Source: an uncultured Janibacter sp.
Lineage (GTDB): Bacteria > Actinomycetota > Actinomycetes > Actinomycetales > Dermatophilaceae
Assembly (NCBI GenBank): GCA_946222495.1
Contig: CAMICF010000067.1
Coordinates: forward strand, 1-13,193
DNA length: 13,193 nucleotides
Direction: 5' to 3'
Shown here in pieces: positions 1 through 6,610 of this stretch. A program made the translations under genes and the position numbers. Every line of letters begins with the position of its first letter. Positions within the stretch are counted from its first letter, which is position 1. The notes beneath the pieces are model-generated. The model was not told the DNA's origin and did not search any database. It worked only from the letters and a program-made list of their open reading frames with translations.

Positions 1-633
1 ACGGGGCGCCAGGTGCACAACGCCTATGGCCTGACCGAGACGACGAGCCCCATGACGCTGACCCCCTTCGGCGCCTCCTCGCCCGTCGACCCCGCCTCCG
101 GTGCGCTGTCGGTCGGAGCGCCGGTGCCCTCGACGATCGTGCGCATCCAGGACGACGACGGCGTGGACCTGCCACTGGGGGAGATCGGCGAGATCGTCGC
201 CGAGGGACCGCAGGTCGTCGCCGGCTACTGGCAGAAGCCGGAGGAGACCGAGGCCTCGTTGCCCGGGCACGCCCTCCACAGCGGCGACGTGGGCTTCATG
301 AACGACGCCGGATGGATCTTCATCGTCGACCGCAAGAAGGACATGATCAACGCCTCCGGCTACAAGGTCTGGCCTCGCGAGGTCGAGGACGTCCTCGCCG
401 AGCACCCAGCGGTGCGCGAGGCCGCGGTCATCGGCGTCCCCGACGAGAAGCGCGGCGAGACGGTCAAGGCCTTCGTCAGCGTCCGCGACGGTCGGACGGT
501 CGGACCCGACGAGCTCGTCGACCACTGCCGGGAGCGGATGGCGGCCTACAAGTACCCACGTCAGGTCGAGATCATCGACGAGCTCCCGAAGACCGTCACC
601 GGCAAGATCCTGCGGAGGCAGCTGCGTGGGTGA
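1..633 (+). CDS. AMP-dependent acyl-CoA synthetase/ligase, C-terminal part (5' end outside window)
   Basis: This is the adenylate-forming enzyme that makes an acyl-CoA from a carboxylic acid, ATP and CoA. The reading frame is open from base 1, so the gene begins upstream and only the last 210 residues are visible. Seen in order: the YGLTETTS motif (residues 9-16) that binds the adenylate, the SGDVGF aspartate that contacts ribose, the hinge region VDRKKDMINASGYKVWP, and the C-terminal PKTVTGKILRR segment whose lysine (about residue 202) catalyses adenylation. Together these mark the end of the large domain plus a complete C-terminal lid domain. Substrate cannot be read from this part; the GYKVWP hinge is typical of medium- and long-chain fatty acyl-CoA synthetases. 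The stop overlaps the start of the downstream kinase, which implies one operon and coupled translation. Confidence 0.95.
   Translation, partial: TGRQVHNAYGLTETTSPMTLTPFGASSPVDPASGALSVGAPVPSTIVRIQDDDGVDLPLGEIGEIVAEGPQVVAGYWQKPEETEASLPGHALHSGDVGFMNDAGWIFIVDRKKDMINASGYKVWPREVEDVLAEHPAVREAAVIGVPDEKRGETVKAFVSVRDGRTVGPDELVDHCRERMAAYKYPRQVEIIDELPKTVTGKILRRQLRG
614..618 (+). promoter_or_regulatory. Ribosome binding site fixing the kinase start
   Basis: GGAGG lies inside the end of the acyl-CoA synthetase gene, 7 bases before the GTG at 626. It supports that GTG as the true start of the kinase rather than the in-frame ATG at 716, and it points to coupled translation of the two overlapping genes. Confidence 0.75.
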
Positions 634-1705
634 CCCGACGTCCACCGGCGACGGCGATCTCCCCGGGCTCCCCCTCCGGGCGCTCGGCCCCCATCTCGGG
701 GACAGGGTCCCCGAGATGGGCGGCCGGGACCTGTACGGCCGGCTCATCTCGGGAGGTCGTTCCAACCTCACGTACCTGGTCTCCGACGGCACGAAGGAGT
801 GGGTCCTCCGTCGGCCACCCCTCGGGGACGTGCTCGAGACGGCCCACGACGTGGCTCGCGAGTACCGGCTCATCGAGGCACTGCACCACTCCCGCGTCCC
901 CGTCCCCCGTCCGGTCTACCTCGCCGATGACGCGGACGAGGAGATCGTCGGCGCCCCCTTCTTCCTCATGGGGTACGCCGAGGGAGACGTCATCAGGGAC
1001 ACGGCCAGCCTTGCGGCAGTGGCGAATCCGGACCTGCTCGCCCGCAACCTCGCGCGGTGCCTCGCCGATCTCCACGCCGTCGACCCGGACGAGGTGGGTC
1101 TGGGTGATCTCGGTCGCCCGTCGGGCTATCTCGAGCGCCAGCTCGACCGCTGGCTCCGTCAGGTGGGGGCCATCGAGTCGCCGCTCCTCTCCCGGTTCGA
1201 CGAGGTCGCACGATCCCTTCGTCGGGGGATGCCGACCACCCAGCGCACCAGCGTCGTCCACGGGGACTACCGGCTCGACAACGTCGTGGTGGGCCCGGGC
1301 CAGGAGATCGTCGCCGTCCTCGACTGGGAGATGGCCACTCGGGGCGACCCCCTGGCCGACGTCGCCTCGGCGATCGTCTGGTGGGACGGCATGCGCGGTC
1401 TCGACTCGCCGGTCGCGGCACACCCCGGCGACATCCCGGGCTTCCCCGGCCGCGATGTGCTCGTCGCGGCCTACGCCGAATCGACCGACCTGACGCTCGA
1501 CAGCCTCGACTGGTACCTCAGCTTCGCCTTCTACAAGATCGCCGCGATCTTCGAGGGACTCCGCCACCGGCACGACGAGGGGCACACCGTGGGTGAGGGA
1601 TTCGAGCGCCTCGGCCCCCTCGTCCCCCACCTCCTGGACTCCGCCGTCCTCGAGCTCGATGGCACGCCGCCCGCCGGGCCCCGATCGGGGGATCGCACGT
1701 CATGA
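626..1705 (+). CDS. APH-family phosphotransferase, ACAD10/ACAD11/LvaA-like acyl-CoA kinase
   Basis: A 359-residue kinase-fold protein of the aminoglycoside phosphotransferase (APH) family. Seen: a nucleotide-binding loop GGRSNLTY (43-50) with VLRRP after it, the catalytic Brenner motif HGDYRLDN (212-219) and the metal-binding motif DWE (233-235) followed by GDPLADV. Known: the same branch includes the kinase domain of human ACAD10/ACAD11 and Pseudomonas LvaA, which phosphorylate the 4-hydroxyl of 4-hydroxyacyl-CoA so it can enter beta-oxidation; antibiotic-modifying APHs are more distant. Context supports the acyl-CoA role, as the gene overlaps an acyl-CoA synthetase by 8 bases and is followed 51 bases on by an acyl-CoA oxidase-type gene. 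The GTG start is chosen because of the GGAGG 7 bases upstream. A drug-resistance role is possible but unlikely in this setting; the actual substrate is inferred. Confidence 0.88.
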   Translation: MGDPTSTGDGDLPGLPLRALGPHLGDRVPEMGGRDLYGRLISGGRSNLTYLVSDGTKEWVLRRPPLGDVLETAHDVAREYRLIEALHHSRVPVPRPVYLADDADEEIVGAPFFLMGYAEGDVIRDTASLAAVANPDLLARNLARCLADLHAVDPDEVGLGDLGRPSGYLERQLDRWLRQVGAIESPLLSRFDEVARSLRRGMPTTQRTSVVHGDYRLDNVVVGPGQEIVAVLDWEMATRGDPLADVASAIVWWDGMRGLDSPVAAHPGDIPGFPGRDVLVAAYAESTDLTLDSLDWYLSFAFYKIAAIFEGLRHRHDEGHTVGEGFERLGPLVPHLLDSAVLELDGTPPAGPRSGDRTS

Positions 1706-1756
1706 CCGGGTGAGGAGGATCTCCGCCCCTCCCCCGTCGGTCCCTCATCTGAAAGC

Positions 1757-3700
1757 ATGCCCACCATGAGCGCCGACCAGACCAAGGATCCCGTCGCCGA
1801 CCAGATCAGGGCCGTCCTCGACGGCCGGTGGGGTGCGACCCGGCAGGCGCTGCGCGCCGACGAGGCCTTCCCCGTCGCCACGCTGGCCCTCGAGCTGGAC
1901 CTCGAGCAGCATCGCCAGCGCACCCTCGACGCCGTGGCCGCCCTGTCCGGCAGCGACCTCGTCAAGGGCGGCATGCCCGAGTCGCTCGGCGGGACCGGCG
2001 ACCTCGGCGCGGCCGTCACCGGCCTGGAGATGCTCGGCCACGGCGACCTCTCGGTCTTCGTCAAGGCCGGTGTGCAGTTCGGCCTCTTCGGCGGAGCCAT
2101 CGCCAACCTCGGCACCGAGCGGCACCACGAGCGGTACCTGCCGGCCATGGCGGACCTGTCGCTGCCGGGATGCTTCGCGATGACGGAGACGGGTCACGGC
2201 TCCGACGTGCAGTCGCTCCTCACGACCGCCACCCACGACCCGGACACCGACGAGCTCGTCATCCACTCCCCTTCGCCGGCCGCCCGCAAGGACTACATCG
2301 GCGGCGCCGCGCGCGACGCACGCCTGGCGGCGGTCTTCGCCCAGCTCGTGGTCGGGGGCGAGAGCCAGGGCGTCCACTGCGTCCTCGTGCCCATCCGCGA
2401 CGAGAGCGGCGCGCCCGCTCCGGGCGTGACCATCGGCGACTGCGGCTCGAAGATGGGCCTGCGCGGCGTCGACAACGGACGCCTGATGTTCGACCACGTC
2501 CGGGTCCCCCGCGAGAACCTGCTCAACAGGTACGGCGACATCGACGACGAAGGGCGGTACACGTCGCCGATCGAGAGCGTGAACCGGCGCTTCTTCACGA
2601 TGCTCGGCACGCTCGTGCGCGGCCGGGTCACCGTGGGTGCCGGCGCGGGTGCCGCCGCCCGGAGCGCCCTCGCGATCGCGGTCCGCTACGGCTCCCAGCG
2701 CACCCAGTTCACCTACCCCGACGGTGAGAACGAGGTCGTCGTCCTCGACTACCTCGGCCACCAGCGCAAGCTTCTGCCGCGCCTGGCGAAGTCCTATGCC
2801 CTGGCGCTGGCGCAGAACCGGCTCGTGGAGAAGATGACCGCGCTCGACTCCGGCGAGGTCGACGACGAGAGCGCCCAGCGAGAACTCGAGGCGCGCGCCG
2901 CCGGGCTCAAGGCCGTCACCACCGATCACGCGACCGACACGATCCAGACCTGCCGCGAGGCCTGCGGCGGTGCCGGGTACATGAGCCTCAACCGGTTCGC
3001 CGACCTCAAGGCAGACACCGATGTCTTCGCGACCTTCGAGGGGGACAACACCGTCCTGCTGCAGCTCCTCGCCAAGGGGATGCTCACCAACTACGCCAGC
3101 GACTTCAACGACCTCGACACCCGCGGCGCGATCCTCTTCGGGGCGCGCCAGGTAACGACGTCGGTCATCGAGCGCACCATCGGCGGGTCACTCATCCAGC
3201 GCCTCATCTCCGGCGCCCCCGGCCGCGACGGCGACGACGCACTCGCCGACCGCGGTGGCCAGCTCGCCTTCTTCGAGGACCGCGAGGCGCACATGACGGA
3301 GACGCTCGCCATGCGGCTGCGGCGGGCCGGCGAGGACGACGCCAACGCCTTCGCGGTCTTCAACGCAGCCCAGGACCACCTGCTCGACACCGCCCGGGCG
3401 CACATGGACCGGGTCGCGCTGGAGGCCTTCGTCACCGCCATCGATGAGGCACCGCAGGGCCCGGGACGCGACCTGCTCGAAAAGGTCTGCGACCTCTACG
3501 TCTTCAGCACCGTCGAGGCCAACCGGGCGTGGTTCATGGAGCACGGTCGCCTCAACGCCAGCCAGTCGAAGGCGGTCATCACGCGCGTCAACGAGCTGTG
3601 CGCCGAGCTGCGCCCGCAGGCGCTGACGCTCGCGGACGGTTTCGGCATCCCCGACACTTGGCTGACCACCGAGATGATGGCCGACCTCGCGACCTTCTGA
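1757..3700 (+). CDS. Acyl-CoA oxidase / acyl-CoA dehydrogenase family flavoprotein
   Basis: An FAD enzyme that introduces the 2,3 double bond into acyl-CoA, the first oxidation step of beta-oxidation. At 647 residues it has acyl-CoA oxidase length rather than the roughly 380 of simple dehydrogenases. Seen: the FAD/substrate motif TETGHGSD (143-150), GSKMGLRGVDNGRL (230-243), a helical domain with RTQF (315-318), REACGGAGY (400-408), and TFEGDN (426-431), whose glutamate 428 matches the catalytic base of peroxisomal acyl-CoA oxidases; a C-terminal ACOX-type helical domain follows. Whether electrons go to oxygen or to an electron-transfer flavoprotein cannot be told from sequence. ATG 1757 and in-frame ATG 1766 both fit; only a weak GAAAG at 1751-1755 precedes them, better spaced for 1766. 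It is probably the last gene of the synthetase-kinase operon and ends 6 bases from the convergent ABC-F stop. Confidence 0.9.
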   Translation: MPTMSADQTKDPVADQIRAVLDGRWGATRQALRADEAFPVATLALELDLEQHRQRTLDAVAALSGSDLVKGGMPESLGGTGDLGAAVTGLEMLGHGDLSVFVKAGVQFGLFGGAIANLGTERHHERYLPAMADLSLPGCFAMTETGHGSDVQSLLTTATHDPDTDELVIHSPSPAARKDYIGGAARDARLAAVFAQLVVGGESQGVHCVLVPIRDESGAPAPGVTIGDCGSKMGLRGVDNGRLMFDHVRVPRENLLNRYGDIDDEGRYTSPIESVNRRFFTMLGTLVRGRVTVGAGAGAAARSALAIAVRYGSQRTQFTYPDGENEVVVLDYLGHQRKLLPRLAKSYALALAQNRLVEKMTALDSGEVDDESAQRELEARAAGLKAVTTDHATDTIQTCREACGGAGYMSLNRFADLKADTDVFATFEGDNTVLLQLLAKGMLTNYASDFNDLDTRGAILFGARQVTTSVIERTIGGSLIQRLISGAPGRDGDDALADRGGQLAFFEDREAHMTETLAMRLRRAGEDDANAFAVFNAAQDHLLDTARAHMDRVALEAFVTAIDEAPQGPGRDLLEKVCDLYVFSTVEANRAWFMEHGRLNASQSKAVITRVNELCAELRPQALTLADGFGIPDTWLTTEMMADLATF

Positions 3701-3706
3701 GGCCGC

Positions 3707-5392
3707 TCAGCGGGTGCGGGCGACCCGGCCCTCGTCCCACACGGGAGCGTCGGTCTCCCGCACCCGGCCATCGGCCCCGTAGACGAGGTAGCGGTCGAAG
3801 CCGCGCGCGAACCATCGGTCGTGCGTCACGGCGATGACCGTCCCCTCGAAGGCGTCGAGCCCCTCCTCGAGCGCCTCTGCGGACTCGACGTCGAGGTTGT
3901 CGGTGGGCTCGTCGAGGAGCAGCAGGGTCGCCCCGGAGAGCTCGAGCAGGAGGATCTGGAAGCGCGCCTGCTGCCCGCCCGACAGTGACTCGAAGGACTG
4001 CTCGCCGGAGTGGGCCAGCTCGTAGCGGTCGAGGACCCGGCTCGCGGCCTCGCGCCCGAGCCCGGAGCGGTGGTCGTCCCCGCGGTGGAGGATCTGCAGG
4101 AGCGTCCTGCCGATGAGCTCCGGGTGCTCGTGCGTCTGGACGAACCACCCCGGCCGGACCCGTGCGCCCAGCCGGGCACGGCCGGTGTGCGCCACGGGGG
4201 CGATGACGGCCTCGCCGACGGGCAGGTTCTCCGGCTCGGGATCGCTGCCGCCGGTCGCGAGCAGCCGCAGGAAGTGCGACTTGCCCGAGCCGTTGGAGCC
4301 GAGCACGGCCACCCTCTCGCCGTACCAGACCTCCAGGTCGAAGGGCCGCATGAGGTCGGTGAGCTCGAGCCGCTCGCAGAAGACGGCGCGCTTGCCGGTG
4401 CGGCCGCCGTGGAGGCGCATCGTCACCTTCTGCTCCCGCGGCTGCTCGGTCGGCGGGCCGTCCGACTCGAAGCGCTCCAGGCGCGTCCGCGCGGACTGGT
4501 ACCGCGTGGCCATGTCGGAGTTGTACTTCGACTTCTGCTTGTACATGAGGACGAGTGCCTTGAGCTTCGCGTGCTCCTCGTCCCAGCGCTTGCGCAGCTC
4601 CTCGAAGCGGGCGAAGCGCTCCCTTCGCGCCTCGTGGTAGCTGCCGAAGCCGCCGGGGTGCGTCCACACGTGGTTGCCCGCCCGCCCGAGCTCGACGGTG
4701 ACCACCCGGGTCGCGGTGTTGGCGAGGAGCTCCCGGTCGTGGCTGATGAAGAGGATCGTCTTGTCGGAGGCGGTGATCTGCTCCTCCATCCAAATCTTGC
4801 CGGGCACGTCGAGGTAGTTGTCCGGCTCGTCGAGCAGGAGGACCTCGTCCGGCCCGCGGAGGAGGTGCTCGAGGACGACCCGCTTCTGCTCCCCGCCGGA
4901 GAGCGTCGAGAGCTCTCGGTACCTGCACCGGTCGAAGGGGACCCCGAGGGCGGCGATGGTGCACACGTCCCACAGGACCTCGGCGTCGTAGCCGCCGGCG
5001 TCTGCGTAGTCGGAGAGCGCCGTGGCGTACTGCATCTGGGTGCGCTCGTCCTCGACCTCCATGAGGCGCAGCTCGAGCCGCTCGACCTCCGCCGTCGCGG
5101 CCCGCACGGCCGGCGACGACACCGACAGGAGCAGGTCGGCGACCGTGGCCCGCTCCCCCAGACCGGCCCCGACGTGCTGGCGCATGATGCCGAGTCCCCC
5201 TGCGCGGGAGACCGATCCGCCGTGCGGGGTCAGCTCGCCGGTGACGATCCGCAGCAGCGTGGTCTTGCCGGCGCCGTTCGCGCCGACGAGGGCGACCTTC
5301 GCTCCCTCACCGACCCGGAAGGAGACGTCGTCGAGCAGCACCCGGCCGTCCGAGAGCTCGTACCGGATCCCGGAAACGTCGACATGTCCCAC
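3707..5392 (-). CDS. ABC-F family ATPase with two nucleotide-binding domains
   Basis: A soluble 561-residue twin-cassette ATPase without membrane segments, the ABC-F layout of ribosome-acting translation factors and ribosome-protection proteins. Cassette 1: Walker A GANGAGKT (37-44), signature LSGGE (164-168), Walker B/D-loop DEPDNYLD (188-195), switch histidine ISHD near 218. Then a charged helical interdomain linker (about 253-311, rich in R/K/E) that in ABC-F proteins reaches toward the P-site tRNA. Cassette 2: Walker A GSNGSGKS (365-372), LSGGQ (470-474), DEPTDNLD (494-501), switch THD near 524. Well-known ABC-Fs carry DEPTNHLD at both sites, so this is a divergent clade that I recall as widespread in actinobacteria. 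The GTG start is chosen because it follows GGAGG (5403-5407) by 10 bases and no in-frame ATG precedes the Walker A. It may act in translation quality control or drug protection; the specific role is unknown. Confidence 0.9.
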   Translation of the reverse strand: MGHVDVSGIRYELSDGRVLLDDVSFRVGEGAKVALVGANGAGKTTLLRIVTGELTPHGGSVSRAGGLGIMRQHVGAGLGERATVADLLLSVSSPAVRAATAEVERLELRLMEVEDERTQMQYATALSDYADAGGYDAEVLWDVCTIAALGVPFDRCRYRELSTLSGGEQKRVVLEHLLRGPDEVLLLDEPDNYLDVPGKIWMEEQITASDKTILFISHDRELLANTATRVVTVELGRAGNHVWTHPGGFGSYHEARRERFARFEELRKRWDEEHAKLKALVLMYKQKSKYNSDMATRYQSARTRLERFESDGPPTEQPREQKVTMRLHGGRTGKRAVFCERLELTDLMRPFDLEVWYGERVAVLGSNGSGKSHFLRLLATGGSDPEPENLPVGEAVIAPVAHTGRARLGARVRPGWFVQTHEHPELIGRTLLQILHRGDDHRSGLGREAASRVLDRYELAHSGEQSFESLSGGQQARFQILLLELSGATLLLLDEPTDNLDVESAEALEEGLDAFEGTVIAVTHDRWFARGFDRYLVYGADGRVRETDAPVWDEGRVARTR

Positions 5393-5443
5393 GAAGGGGG
5401 ATCCTCCCCCATCGTCGCGTGAGGGCCAATCGACTTTTGGGCG

Positions 5444-5460
5444 ACCGCCGCGCCGGCGGT
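5444..5460 (-). terminator. Short GC stem-loop at the immunity gene stop; possible terminator or attenuator
   Basis: Seven-base perfect arms ACCGCCG and CGGCGGT flank a 3-base loop, and the hairpin touches the stop codon of the immunity-type gene. It lies in the 67-base gap before the ABC-F gene on the same strand. On the minus strand it is followed by a short A run and no U tract, so a strong intrinsic terminator is doubtful. It may only damp read-through into the ABC-F gene. Confidence 0.35.
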
Positions 5461-5693
5461 CAGCGGATGTCGAGGATGCGGTGCTCCCGGATCGACATGA
5501 CGAGCGCGATGATCCATCCGATGACGGTCCAGCCGAGCAGGAGGTTGATCCAGAACACGGACCAGGCGTTGTGGGTGCCCCGCACGGCGGCGATGGCCCA
5601 CGGCAGCATGTAGCCGGCGGAGAGGATCGCGACGATGATGGCCACCGGCGCGCTGACGACTCGGGTCTTCTGGTCAGTGACGATGCGTGGCAT
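5460..5693 (-). CDS. Superinfection immunity family small membrane protein (Imm_superinfect-like)
   Basis: A 77-residue protein with a short charged N-terminus, two hydrophobic helices (about 15-36 and 44-67) and a short basic tail ending HRILDIR. The second helix carries WINLLLGWTVIGWIIALVM, the hallmark of the superinfection immunity family (Pfam Imm_superinfect). That family is named after phage T4 Imm, which blocks DNA injection by a second phage, but chromosomal bacterial members are common and mostly uncharacterised. A -10-like TAGGCT sits 6 bases before the ATG and there is no Shine-Dalgarno sequence, which suggests a leaderless transcript. The gene is 15 bases downstream of phzF-like and 67 bases upstream of the ABC-F gene. 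No other phage genes are near, so a phage-defence role is only a family-name inference. Confidence 0.8.
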   Translation of the reverse strand: MPRIVTDQKTRVVSAPVAIIVAILSAGYMLPWAIAAVRGTHNAWSVFWINLLLGWTVIGWIIALVMSIREHRILDIR

Positions 5694-5699
5694 GGGCCC

Positions 5700-5705
5700 A
5701 GCCTA
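5700..5705 (-). promoter_or_regulatory. Putative leaderless -10 element of the immunity-type gene
   Basis: TAGGCT matches the actinobacterial TANNNT -10 consensus and lies 6 bases before the ATG at 5693, in the 15-base gap after the phzF-like stop. No clear -35 box is seen; a spacer of 17 would place TGGGCG there. The spacing fits a transcript that starts at or next to the ATG. Confidence 0.45.
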
Positions 5706-5708
5706 CGG

Positions 5709-6551
5709 TCAGAGGCTGACCTCGCCCAGAATGAGCGAGGTCGCAGCCCCACCGACCCAGATCGTCCCCTCGTCGTCGGCCTCGACCTCGATGACACCGT
5801 GCCGGCCCAGCGCGGTGCCTTGCACGGCGCTGTATCGCCGCGGTGCCTCGCCCTCCCCGATGAGCCACTGGGCGATCCCGGCGTTGAGGCTCCCGGTGAC
5901 GGGGTCCTCCACCACGGCATCGCCCGGCACGAAGGCCCTGGTCTCGTAGAGGTGCTCGCTCCCCTCGGGATGGTGCCCGATGACGCCGACCTTGTCCTCC
6001 GGGATCCGGGAGCAGTCCGGCTGAAGGGCGAGGACCTCCTCTGCGGTGGCGAGCCTGATCGCGGCCCAGCCCGGGCCGTTGTCGACCCACTGGTGCCCCA
6101 CGACCGCCTCGCGCGAGACCCCGAGCCCGCCGATGATCCGGTCGAGGTCCCCCTCCTCGAGGGGTCCGGAGCGGACCAGTGGGGGCGCGGCGAAGGAGAG
6201 GCCGGCCGGCCCCCTTCGCACCTCGACGAGCCCGGCCGCGCACTCCTGAACCACCACTCCTTCGCGCCGCGGGCGACCGCCGTGCTCCAGCCACGCGTGC
6301 GCCGTGCCCAGGGTCGGGTGACCGGCGAAGGGCAGCTCGCCCGTGGTCGTGAAGATCCGCACGCGGTAGTCCGCCTCGGGCGAGGTCGGCGGGAGGACGA
6401 AGGTCGTCTCGGAGAGGTTCGTCCAGCGCGCGAAGAGCTGCATGCTCTCGTCCGTGAGGTCCGTCCCGTCGAGGACCACCGCGAGGGGATTGCCTCGACA
6501 GGGTGCGGCGGAGAAGACGTCGACCTGGGCGAAGGGGCGGGCGCTGGGCAT
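5709..6551 (-). CDS. PhzF family isomerase-like protein
   Basis: A 280-residue protein with the two-lobed diaminopimelate epimerase fold of PhzF. PhzF itself isomerises dihydro-3-hydroxyanthranilate in phenazine synthesis, but most members (YddE, for example) act on unknown substrates and no other phenazine gene is present here. Seen: N-terminal PFAQVDVFSAAPCRGNPLAVV; NLSETTF with the conserved catalytic glutamate E48; the TGELPFAGHPTLG motif with H78; and the second-lobe motif EDPVTGSLNAG with D216. The full length fits the family. The ATG at 6551 is preceded by AGAGGA with a 5-base gap and begins right at the conserved core, so it is preferred over the upstream in-frame ATG at 6590, which lies inside a palindrome. 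The gene is divergent from the cysteine desulfurase and leads the minus-strand run towards the immunity-type and ABC-F genes. Confidence 0.9.
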   Translation of the reverse strand: MPSARPFAQVDVFSAAPCRGNPLAVVLDGTDLTDESMQLFARWTNLSETTFVLPPTSPEADYRVRIFTTTGELPFAGHPTLGTAHAWLEHGGRPRREGVVVQECAAGLVEVRRGPAGLSFAAPPLVRSGPLEEGDLDRIIGGLGVSREAVVGHQWVDNGPGWAAIRLATAEEVLALQPDCSRIPEDKVGVIGHHPEGSEHLYETRAFVPGDAVVEDPVTGSLNAGIAQWLIGEGEAPRRYSAVQGTALGRHGVIEVEADDEGTIWVGGAATSLILGEVSL

Positions 6552-6581
6552 GCGGGTCCTCTCGGGACGGGTGACCCCATC

Positions 6582-6598
6582 CTCGCCCATCGGGCGAG
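6582..6598. promoter_or_regulatory. Perfect inverted repeat between divergent phzF-like and desulfurase genes
   Basis: CTCGCCC-ATC-GGGCGAG forms 7-base perfect arms around 3 bases. It lies in the 59-base divergent gap, 30 bases before the phzF-like start and 12 bases before the desulfurase ATG. Immediately next to it, CATCAT (6599-6604) could be a -10 for a leaderless desulfurase message. The position suits an operator that controls both genes. GC-rich DNA makes chance palindromes common, so this is tentative. Confidence 0.4.
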
Positions 6599-6610
6599 CA
6601 TCATGGAGAC

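Noticed and set aside
626..1705. Kinase as an aminoglycoside-resistance gene
   Set aside because: It overlaps an acyl-CoA synthetase gene and resembles the ACAD10/11 branch of the APH family, so a lipid substrate is far more likely.
1745..2929. 394-codon open frame antisense to the acyl-CoA oxidase
   Set aside because: It mirrors the codon bias of the real gene, shows no domain or motif, and the plus-strand gene has all its catalytic motifs.
5460..5693. Immunity-type gene as proof of a prophage
   Set aside because: No integrase, capsid, tail, attachment repeat or change in base composition is visible nearby; the family is frequent in ordinary bacterial chromosomes.
5709..6551. Evidence for phenazine biosynthesis from the phzF-like gene
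   Set aside because: No phzA/B, D, E or G gene is present; PhzF-fold proteins of unknown substrate are common outside phenazine clusters.
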